A stretch of 6,734 nt of DNA, taken from contig JAIITD010000095.1 in assembly GCA_022737715.1 (NCBI GenBank), positions 1 to 6,734 of the forward strand, given 5' to 3'. The notes under the pieces are model-generated. The model was not told where the DNA came from. It did not search any database and saw only the letters and a list, made by a program, of their open reading frames with translations. Positions 1 to 5,421 of the stretch are shown piece after piece (position 1 is the stretch's first letter; every line of letters begins with the position of its first letter). The position numbers and the translations under genes were made by a program. This DNA comes from Veillonella sp. Its GTDB lineage: Bacteria; Bacillota; Negativicutes; Veillonellales; Veillonellaceae.

Positions 1-452
1 GAAACGCCACGGCCCCAGAATGTGTAGGATTTACCATGAGGTAAGATACTTTCAGCGTAAACACGTTGTAAAGAGAACATACCTGGGTCCCAACCACAAG
101 AAATCAATGTAGCAGTTTTAGCTTCTTTAGCTACCTTGTCTACGTTTGCGAAATGTTCAGGAATGCGTGCATGTGTATCGAAAGAATCGATGCAGTTGAA
201 GTATTTTGTTACCATTGGAGTTTGTTCGATAAGGTCTGTTGCAGAACCACCACAAAGAACCATAACATCGATTTTGCCTTTGAAATTAGGTAAATCCTCC
301 ATAGTGTATGTAGGAACACCAGATACTGTTTCTAAACCTTTACGGCGAGAGAATACGCCTACGAGTTCCATATCTGGTTGCAATTTAACAGATGCTTCTA
401 CGCCACGGCCTAAGTTGCCATAGCCTACGATACCAATACGAATTTTGCTCAT
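1..452 (-). CDS. ddh: meso-diaminopimelate dehydrogenase, N-terminal 150 residues (cut by window edge)
   Basis: This cytoplasmic enzyme catalyses NADPH-dependent reductive amination of L-2-amino-6-oxopimelate (the open form of tetrahydrodipicolinate) to meso-2,6-diaminopimelate in one step. It thereby bypasses the succinylase, acetylase and aminotransferase routes to peptidoglycan and lysine. The translation begins MSKIRIGIVGYGNLGRGVE. The Rossmann dinucleotide motif is G10-Y-G12-N-L-G15, and FSRR at 34-37 is placed to bind the NADP 2'-phosphate. LCGGSATD and the CGWDPGMFS segment (W121, D122) match substrate-pocket and dimer regions that I recall from the Corynebacterium glutamicum enzyme. 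The family is about 320-330 residues, so a little under half is present and the C-terminal substrate domain lies outside the window. The ATG at 450-452 has an AGGAGG ribosome binding site at 458-463, six bases upstream on the minus strand. No frameshift is visible. The family call is very secure; whether the full gene is intact cannot be seen. Confidence 0.95.
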   Translation of the reverse strand, partial: MSKIRIGIVGYGNLGRGVEASVKLQPDMELVGVFSRRKGLETVSGVPTYTMEDLPNFKGKIDVMVLCGGSATDLIEQTPMVTKYFNCIDSFDTHARIPEHFANVDKVAKEAKTATLISCGWDPGMFSLQRVYAESILPHGKSYTFWGRGV

Positions 453-501
453 ATTAGCCTCCTATATAATTATAAAATCTAGTGTAATAACTAATATCTT
501 T

Positions 502-510
502 ATTATAACA
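502..510 (-). promoter_or_regulatory. Probable extended -10 promoter of ddh
   Basis: On the minus strand this reads TGTTATAAT, a perfect TATAAT (502-507) with the TG of an extended -10 one base upstream (509-510). It would start transcription near 495, giving a leader of roughly 40 bases before the ddh start. No convincing -35 box is present at 16-18 bases (the best is an AT-rich TATAAA near 525-530), which is compatible with extended -10 promoters. The surroundings are very AT-rich, so a chance match is possible. Confidence 0.5.
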
Positions 511-561
511 TAGAAAATTCTCTTTTTATAATATTCTATAGACTTATACAGGATATATTAT

Positions 562-630
562 GTGAAGAAAATAATTTGGTTGTTATTATTCATCATTATA
601 TCGATACATTGCGCATGGGAATATACATAA
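562..630 (+). CDS. Doubtful 22-codon hydrophobic small ORF
   Basis: A GTG-initiated frame encodes a 22-residue peptide: two Lys at the N-terminus, a hydrophobic core of about twelve residues (IIWLLLFIIISI), then HCAWEYT and a stop. A weak AGGA lies at 550-553, eight bases ahead of the GTG. It looks like a signal peptide or small membrane peptide. However, the residues before Cys17 (S-I-H) do not form a proper lipobox, because His is not accepted at -1. AT-rich DNA readily yields such hydrophobic frames by chance. It lies just upstream of the autotransporter promoter and has no visible promoter of its own. It is recorded because it has a start, a weak ribosome site and a membrane-peptide composition, but it is more likely non-coding. 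Confidence 0.15.
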   Translation: MKKIIWLLLFIIISIHCAWEYT

Positions 631-641
631 AAGAAAACATC

Positions 642-684
642 ATATGTACAAAAATTGACACATATACCCTCCATATATGTACAA
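642..684 (+). repeat. Direct repeat ATATGTACAA, two copies 33 bp apart
   Basis: The ten-base word ATATGTACAA occurs at 642-651 and again at 675-684. The first copy ends just before the -35 box (655-660) and the second overlaps the -10 box (680-685). The 33-bp period is close to three helical turns, so both copies would face the same side of the DNA. A separate 10-bp palindrome, ATATGCATAT, lies at 690-699 over the predicted transcription start. Together these look like operator elements for the autotransporter gene. No regulator is identified, and chance similarity in AT-rich DNA is possible. Confidence 0.35.
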
Positions 685-685
685 T
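655..685 (+). promoter_or_regulatory. Sigma-70-type promoter of the autotransporter gene
   Basis: A perfect -35 TTGACA at 655-660 is followed by TACAAT (five of six consensus) at 680-685. The 19-bp spacer is longer than the optimal 17. Transcription would begin near 692, leaving a leader of about 37 bases that contains the AGGAGG site at 716-721. The long spacer suggests a weak basal promoter that may need activation or DNA bending, which would fit the flanking repeats. Confidence 0.6.
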
Positions 686-728
686 GAATATATGCATATT
701 ATTGTGTATAGTTTGAGGAGGTTAAGAG

Positions 729-2951
729 ATGAGAAGGACGATAAACCTTGCTGTTATTGCTGCTTTAATTATTACCGGTGCTAGTGCAGAGGTTATGGTA
801 TCGGCTACTACAGTTGAAAGTCATACGGATGGGAAATCTATTGGATTAAATTTGTGGGGTGAAAATAAACACTATACCGATGATTTGACCGTCAATGTAT
901 CTGGTCTTGGTGTAAATGGTACAAAATACCACAACAATGTGACTGGCATATATGCTCTTGATGGTACACAAGTTGCCATCGATAAAAATGTAAATGTAAC
1001 GGTTAAAAATCCAGCTCCTGCAGAAAGTGGAGAGAAGCGCAGACCGGATTTGGCACACTACTACATGAGTGGTATTTATGCTGGTTATGGTGGGGTTACA
1101 AACGATGGTAATAATGATGATACCCGTATTACCGTACAAGGTAATGCCAAAGTAGATGCCATTGGCGTAGGTTTGCAAGCTAATAAGGATGGATACATTC
1201 GGATTCTAGGTGGGGCAGATGTAACGACACATCCTTTAACGACATCTGATACATATTCTGCACTTTCAGAAGAAGGATTTGTCTATGTGAATACTGGCAT
1301 GGATGGATTGAAACCAGGTGCTAAGGACGTCAATATGTATGGCAATATTGGTTTTATCAATAAAAACTATGGTATTGATAAAAATCCACACAATCATGGA
1401 TCAGAAATTTCATTGGGATTAACGACACCAAATTCTAAATTAGTGGGTGGTGTACTCAATGAATTTGATGAAAGCAACAATAATCCTCATCATGGCGGTT
1501 TGAGATTATATTTACAAAATGGTGCTACATGGCGTAATGAATGGTTAGGAGCTGAACGTGAATACCCTACACAAGGCCGACCAGATACTGCAAATTATCT
1601 CTATACAGGTAGTAAGGTAGAGCACTTTATAGGTGGTGCCACAGAAGGTAGCCGCGGTATTATCCAAGCCGTAGATGCACGGCCTATTACGATTAATAAT
1701 TATGCTGGTCATACAGCTATTGATTATGAAAAAGGTGCGCCTGCTGCAGAAAACGGAAAGGGTGAAGTGGTTATCAACCATGCTGAGCCTGGTTCTTCTG
1801 TTACATTGCGTAGCTCCGTAGATGCTTTGAAAGAACATGCTAATGCCGAAATTCCAGGATTAGCAGAAAATCAATTTGTGAAGAAAATAGTCTACAATGG
1901 ATATACGAAGGGTGAGCGAAATCTTGGCGTTAATGTGCATTTAGAAACGGGTGTGATTAGTCCTACGTTAAATGCCAAACTTAGCCCAGATGATTTTGAT
2001 GCAGACGGACGTGCTATGGTGTCTAATAAAACCGTATTATCCACTAGTGAAAGTGAACTTGTCTCCGGTGCCAAGAGTGCATTAGCATCATCTGTTATGC
2101 AAATGCGAGCTGATACCAATGATTTGCAACGCCGTTTGGGCGATGTTCGTTTGAACGCTGACAATCAAGGTGTATGGGGTAAATACATTGGTGGCAAGTC
2201 TAAAATTACGGACTCTGCCTATGTCAATCAAACCTATAATATGGCGCAAGTTGGCTATGATACGAAACGAGGAAACTGGATTGTTGGTGGAGCCTTCCTA
2301 TATGGCACAAACAACAATGATTATGCGCTAGGTTCTGGCTCTGGTAAGACAGCAGGGGTAGCAATCTATGGCTCTAAACAATTTAATGATGGCCGTTATT
2401 TAGATATCATTGCTAAAGGAAATCGTTTGAAAAATGATTTTACTGTATATAATAGTTTAGGTACGTCGTTAAGTGGGGACTATCATAATACAGGTGCATC
2501 TTTGAGCCTTGAATATGGCAAGCGTATTAAGAGAGAAAATGGTTTCTATATCGATCCTAGTGCGGAATTGATTCTTAGCCGCTTGTCTAGTGAAAGCTTT
2601 GATGCTCGCACGAATACTAGTAGCTCTGTTCATATCAATTCTGATGCGGTTAATTCTGCTATAGGCCGTTTGGGTATCGGCATTGGTAAGGAAGCTAAGA
2701 ATAGTAATGTATTCCTTAAAGCTGCATTGGCGCATGAATTCTCTGGCAAGATGAAAGCAACGTATAGCATGGTCGGTGAACCAACGACTAATAGTGTAGT
2801 GGATTTGAAAGATACTTGGCTTGATCTTGAATTAGGCGGTTCTTGGAGCTTCCGTCCAAATACATATTTATATGGAACATTTACTAAAAACTTTGGTAGT
2901 ACTATTGATACATCTTATCGCGTAGATGCCGGTATTCATCACAGCTTTTAA
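729..2951 (+). CDS. Monomeric (type Va) autotransporter with pertactin/AIDA-like passenger
   Basis: This is a surface protein secreted by the type V route: Sec export, barrel insertion by the BAM complex, then passenger display outside. Residues 1-20 are a signal peptide (MRRT, hydrophobic core, GASA), with likely cleavage after Ala20 or Ala26. The passenger, about 27-440, is rich in Gly, Asn and Thr with short beta-strand repeats. Its NGATW at 264-268 and ITINNY at 320-325 resemble conserved late-passenger elements of pertactin/AIDA-type proteins. A linker helix around 440-478 (containing SSVMQMRADTNDLQRRLGDV) leads into the barrel, which begins near GVWGKY (481-486). The 260-residue barrel ends HHSF with the terminal Phe expected for BAM recognition. 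The whole protein lacks cysteine, as is usual for autotransporters. No catalytic triad, RGD or trimeric YadA anchor is seen, so adhesion or biofilm function is inference. The ATG at 729 follows AGGAGG (716-721) by seven bases. The gene appears monocistronic. It may correspond to the single monomeric autotransporter that I recall being described in Veillonella parvula, which I cannot verify. Confidence 0.9.
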   Translation: MRRTINLAVIAALIITGASAEVMVSATTVESHTDGKSIGLNLWGENKHYTDDLTVNVSGLGVNGTKYHNNVTGIYALDGTQVAIDKNVNVTVKNPAPAESGEKRRPDLAHYYMSGIYAGYGGVTNDGNNDDTRITVQGNAKVDAIGVGLQANKDGYIRILGGADVTTHPLTTSDTYSALSEEGFVYVNTGMDGLKPGAKDVNMYGNIGFINKNYGIDKNPHNHGSEISLGLTTPNSKLVGGVLNEFDESNNNPHHGGLRLYLQNGATWRNEWLGAEREYPTQGRPDTANYLYTGSKVEHFIGGATEGSRGIIQAVDARPITINNYAGHTAIDYEKGAPAAENGKGEVVINHAEPGSSVTLRSSVDALKEHANAEIPGLAENQFVKKIVYNGYTKGERNLGVNVHLETGVISPTLNAKLSPDDFDADGRAMVSNKTVLSTSESELVSGAKSALASSVMQMRADTNDLQRRLGDVRLNADNQGVWGKYIGGKSKITDSAYVNQTYNMAQVGYDTKRGNWIVGGAFLYGTNNNDYALGSGSGKTAGVAIYGSKQFNDGRYLDIIAKGNRLKNDFTVYNSLGTSLSGDYHNTGASLSLEYGKRIKRENGFYIDPSAELILSRLSSESFDARTNTSSSVHINSDAVNSAIGRLGIGIGKEAKNSNVFLKAALAHEFSGKMKATYSMVGEPTTNSVVDLKDTWLDLELGGSWSFRPNTYLYGTFTKNFGSTIDTSYRVDAGIHHSF

Positions 2952-2972
2952 TTAGTAGATGGATTTTAAATA

Positions 2973-3018
2973 AAAACGGTTGTGAAACCATTCGAAGAGA
3001 AGGTTTCACAACCGTTTT
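2973..3018. terminator. Bidirectional rho-independent terminator
   Basis: A perfect 17-bp inverted repeat (left arm 2973-2989, right arm 3002-3018) encloses a 12-base loop (2990-3001). The stem core is CGGTTGTGAAACC. Its outer A/T pairs provide a TTTT tract on the plus strand (3015-3018) and a TTTTT tract on the minus strand (2972-2976 read in reverse). It lies 21 bases after the autotransporter stop and 28 bases after the dapL stop on the opposite strand. It therefore serves both convergent genes, and the U-tract is better in the dapL direction. Confidence 0.93.
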
Positions 3019-3046
3019 ATATTACCTATTTTTAGTTGTAATAGTG

Positions 3047-4276
3047 TTAGAATTGTAATGTTTTAATGCGTTCTACGGCACGGATTGTATTTTCACGGCT
3101 GCCGAATGCAGTTAAACGAAGGTAACCTTCGCCGTGTGGACCAAAACCAGAGCCTGGTGTAGATACGATTTGTACCTTTTCAAGAAGAAGGTCAAATAAC
3201 TCCCAACTTGTCATGTTGCCAGGTGTTTTTAACCAAATGTAAGGTGCATCGGTGCCACCGTATACAGTAAGGCCAATAGATTCGAGACCTTCTTTGATGA
3301 TACGTGCATTTTCTTTGTAGTATGCGATGTTCGCACGAGTTTGTTCACGGCCTTCTTTTGAATATACCGCTTCGGCACCACGTTGAACGATGTAAGGTAC
3401 ACCATTGAATTTAGTACATTGACGACGGTTCCACATAGGGTTCAAAGGCTGACGTTCACCAGATTTAGTTTTGCCTGTTACTTCTTTTGGCACTACTGCA
3501 TAGGCACAACGTGTACCTGTAAAACCAGCAGTTTTAGAGAAGGAACGGAACTCGATAGCTACTTCACGAGCGCCTTCGATTTCGTAGATGGATTTTACAG
3601 TGTCTTCTGTGCTAATGAAAGCCTCATAAGCAGAGTCGAACATCAAGATAGCGTCGTTTTCTTTACACCATTTAATCCATTCAGCTAAACGTGCACGGCT
3701 AAGTACAGTGCCTGTAGGATTGTTAGGGGAGCAAAGATATACGATGTCTACGCGTTCAGAAGGAAATTCTGGAGAGAAATTATTTTCTGCAAATGTAGGA
3801 AGGTATACAACTTTTTCAAACATACCGTCAACAGCTTGGCCAGTACGACCGCCCATAACATTGGAATCAAGGTATACAGGATATACAGGATCAGTGATAG
3901 CGATGATATTATCTTCACTGAATAACTCTTGAATGTTACCAACATCGGATTTTGCGCCGTCAGAAACGAATACTTCGTCCATGCCGATTTCGATGCCATA
4001 TGGTTTGTAATCGCCTTCGATGATTGCTTTGCGAAGAAAATCATAACCTTGTTCAGGGCCATAACCGCGGAATGTTTCAGCTTTGCCCATTTCTTGAACA
4101 GCCTTAGTCATAGCATCTACGATAGCAGGTACTAAAGGCAATGTCACATCGCCGATACCAAGACGAATAATGTCAGCATCTGGATGTGCAGCTTGGTAAT
4201 CTGCTACTTTTTTAGCAATGTTAGCAAATAAATAAGAACCTTGTAGGTTTAAATAGTTTTCATTAATATTAGCCAT
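3047..4276 (-). CDS. dapL: LL-diaminopimelate aminotransferase
   Basis: This PLP-dependent enzyme (EC 2.6.1.83) converts tetrahydrodipicolinate and L-glutamate to LL-diaminopimelate and 2-oxoglutarate in one cytoplasmic step. DapF then epimerises the product to meso-DAP for peptidoglycan and lysine. The 409 residues match the usual length of about 410. The N-terminus (MANINENYLNLQGSYLF, then IRLGIGDVTLPL) is characteristic of DapL. Fold-type I landmarks are in order: SPNNPTG at 183-189 (Asn186), FDSAY at 213-217 (Asp214 facing the PLP nitrogen, Tyr217), SFSKTAGFTG with the Schiff-base Lys248, and YLRLTAF with the carboxylate-binding Arg387. All expected key residues are present. The ATG at 4274-4276 has AAGGAG at 4282-4287, five bases upstream. 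The gene is probably monocistronic: its own promoter lies at 4311-4339 and a strong terminator follows. With ddh in the same window, the organism appears to have two parallel routes from the same intermediate. Confidence 0.97.
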   Translation of the reverse strand: MANINENYLNLQGSYLFANIAKKVADYQAAHPDADIIRLGIGDVTLPLVPAIVDAMTKAVQEMGKAETFRGYGPEQGYDFLRKAIIEGDYKPYGIEIGMDEVFVSDGAKSDVGNIQELFSEDNIIAITDPVYPVYLDSNVMGGRTGQAVDGMFEKVVYLPTFAENNFSPEFPSERVDIVYLCSPNNPTGTVLSRARLAEWIKWCKENDAILMFDSAYEAFISTEDTVKSIYEIEGAREVAIEFRSFSKTAGFTGTRCAYAVVPKEVTGKTKSGERQPLNPMWNRRQCTKFNGVPYIVQRGAEAVYSKEGREQTRANIAYYKENARIIKEGLESIGLTVYGGTDAPYIWLKTPGNMTSWELFDLLLEKVQIVSTPGSGFGPHGEGYLRLTAFGSRENTIRAVERIKTLQF

Positions 4277-4310
4277 GATGACTCCTTTTTATAATTAGAA
4301 TTCTCTATAT

Positions 4311-4339
4311 ATAGTAAAGTATATAAGAAAATGGTGCAA
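4311..4339 (-). promoter_or_regulatory. Probable dapL promoter
   Basis: On the minus strand, TTGCAC (4334-4339) and TACTAT (4311-4316) are separated by exactly 17 bp, and a start near 4304 would give a leader of about 28 bases with the AAGGAG site. The match is partial (three of six and four of six), but spacing and position are right. An overlapping TATATA just downstream is an alternative -10. No riboswitch-like structure fits in so short a leader. Confidence 0.5.
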
Positions 4340-4399
4340 GAGGTTTCTATAGAATTTAAAAGAAGATACTATAGGGTATTTTTGGTCCATTTAATTATA

Positions 4400-4405
4400 T
4401 ATAAT
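4400..4405 (+). promoter_or_regulatory. Candidate -10 box of the two-nuclease operon
   Basis: TATAAT at 4400-4405 is a perfect -10 about 45 bases ahead of the operon's first start codon. No good -35 lies 16-18 bases upstream. TTGGTC at 4382-4387 is only 12 bases away from this box, and would be 20 bases away from the alternative TATATA at 4408-4413. The run from 4391 to 4428 is almost pure A/T, so the exact promoter cannot be fixed by eye. A promoter somewhere here is needed because the upstream gene is divergent. Confidence 0.35.
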
Positions 4406-4438
4406 GATATATAAGAAAAGTATATTATTTGTTGTTGT

Positions 4439-4444
4439 CGGAGG
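4439..4444 (+). promoter_or_regulatory. Ribosome binding site selecting the GTG start at 4451
   Basis: CGGAGG lies six bases before GTG 4451, twelve before ATG 4457 and eighteen before ATG 4463, all in the same frame. The six-base spacing favours the GTG. Initiation at 4457 would remove two residues and change nothing important. Confidence 0.6.
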
Positions 4445-4450
4445 TGTGTT

Positions 4451-5416
4451 GTGGAAATGAGTATGAAAGACGCTTTTCGTGTAGTATTTAGTGATATAAA
4501 TCTAGAAGACAAGTTTTCAAAATTAACTAATGAACAAAAAGAAGTGGGAAACTTTTATAAAACATCCATTTTGAATTATCGTGGATATGTTACGGGTGAA
4601 AAGAAAATAAAGGAAAATTTATACACGGAACGAATTGCAAAGTCCATTTTAGAAAATGATTTATTAACAGCATGGAATTCTTTAGTACCTGTTAGAACAA
4701 ATCATTTTGTACCTAATCACAGTAAGAAATGTGAATGTATTATTTCAACAAATCGTAAAGAAGAAATATTAGCTAAATTATTATATAGACAAGGTGATAT
4801 AGATGGGTTAGGGACGATTCTTGATTATCAAACACCATTAAAAAATGAGATGTCTGATTCTTATGGAAAAATAGATTTATTATCATACAATGAAAAGGAT
4901 AATTTAATTTCTATAGTTGAATTAAAATACAGGCCATCTGTGAGTGATGAAACATTATTACGTTGTATCTTAGAAGCCTATACATACTATAAACTTTTGG
5001 CGTTAGATCAAGTAAAACAAAAACTGAATGATGAAAATCACCAAGCTACTTTGAATGACACTCAGGCGGAATTAGTAATCTTATTTGATGAAGGTGCATT
5101 TTCAGAGGATGAAAACGGCTATGAAAGAAATCTAATGGTGTCGTTTGATAATGGTAAAACTAGATATCCGGATAAAACAATTAAAACACAGCAATATAAA
5201 GAAATTAAAGGCTTGGGGTTATTAAATGAAAATACCCAATTGTATAAATTGTGTAAGGCTATTCTAGAGCAAGAAGAAATGTTAAAACAAATACGCTTTC
5301 TTATGCTGAAACGTAGTGGCACGCAAACTGCTAATCGTTTGAGAGATAAGGATGATAATGATTCTGTTGAATACTATGAATATTGCACAGAATGCTTAGA
5401 AATCATAAAGGATTAG
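4451..5416 (+). CDS. PD-(D/E)XK nuclease-like protein of unrecognised family
   Basis: The 321-residue soluble protein has no signal peptide or membrane segment. A restriction-endonuclease-like core spans roughly 100-215. It begins with a helix carrying acidic residues (EEILAKLLY, Glu104/Glu105). Then come YGKIDLLS with Asp142, a beta strand ending in VELKY with Glu157 and Lys159, and a following helix ETLLRCILEAYTYYKLL. The D...ExK pattern is the PD-(D/E)XK active-site signature, so metal-dependent DNA or RNA cleavage is likely but not proven. The N-terminal 100 residues and the charged C-terminal 100 residues are not recognised. Two close Cys pairs, C94/C96 and C312/C315 (CTEC near the C-terminus), could bind metal. 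No methyltransferase is adjacent, which argues against a classical restriction-modification enzyme. Composition is AT-rich (15 of 60 bases G or C at 4501-4560) and leucine codons favour TTA, unlike dapL. The stop lies five bases before the next start, so the two genes are almost certainly cotranscribed and perhaps translationally coupled. Confidence is high that it is a gene and moderate for the fold. Confidence 0.8.
   Translation: MEMSMKDAFRVVFSDINLEDKFSKLTNEQKEVGNFYKTSILNYRGYVTGEKKIKENLYTERIAKSILENDLLTAWNSLVPVRTNHFVPNHSKKCECIISTNRKEEILAKLLYRQGDIDGLGTILDYQTPLKNEMSDSYGKIDLLSYNEKDNLISIVELKYRPSVSDETLLRCILEAYTYYKLLALDQVKQKLNDENHQATLNDTQAELVILFDEGAFSEDENGYERNLMVSFDNGKTRYPDKTIKTQQYKEIKGLGLLNENTQLYKLCKAILEQEEMLKQIRFLMLKRSGTQTANRLRDKDDNDSVEYYEYCTECLEIIKD
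5407..5412 (+). promoter_or_regulatory. Ribosome binding site selecting the ATG start at 5422
   Basis: AAAGGA, inside the last codons of the upstream gene, is nine bases before ATG 5422. It supports this start rather than the in-frame ATG at 5383 or 5392. Those lie within the upstream coding region, and their extra residues (MHRMLRNHKGLVT) do not resemble the start of the fold. Confidence 0.65.
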
Positions 5417-5421
5417 TTACT

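Noticed and set aside
136..423. Plus-strand open frame of 95 codons
   Set aside because: It is antisense to the clear ddh coding region, has no ribosome site and its translation looks like no protein.
846..2735. Several minus-strand open frames (846-1178, 1545-1838, 1892-2164, 2469-2735)
   Set aside because: All lie inside the autotransporter gene on the opposite strand, lack ribosome sites and have low-complexity Ile/Cys/Thr-rich translations typical of antisense frames.
729..2951. Phase-variable repeat tract in the autotransporter or its promoter
   Set aside because: No homopolymer or short tandem repeat long enough for slipped-strand switching was seen in the gene or upstream.
3383..4135. 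Plus-strand frames and a shifted minus-strand frame (3748-4062) within dapL
   Set aside because: dapL is an intact full-length aminotransferase over the same DNA; these frames are shadows of it.
4367..4384. ATAC...GTAT inverted repeat followed by TTTTT as a terminator or attenuator
   Set aside because: The stem is only four A/T-rich pairs and lies between divergent promoters, so it is too weak and badly placed.
5119..5322. Minus-strand frame of 67 codons
   Set aside because: Antisense to the PD-(D/E)XK gene, with no ribosome site and no supporting protein features.
5383..5421. Upstream ATG start giving a 13-residue longer beta-CASP protein
   Set aside because: It would overlap the preceding gene by 34 bases with no suitable ribosome site, whereas ATG 5422 has AAAGGA at proper spacing and begins directly with the first beta strand.
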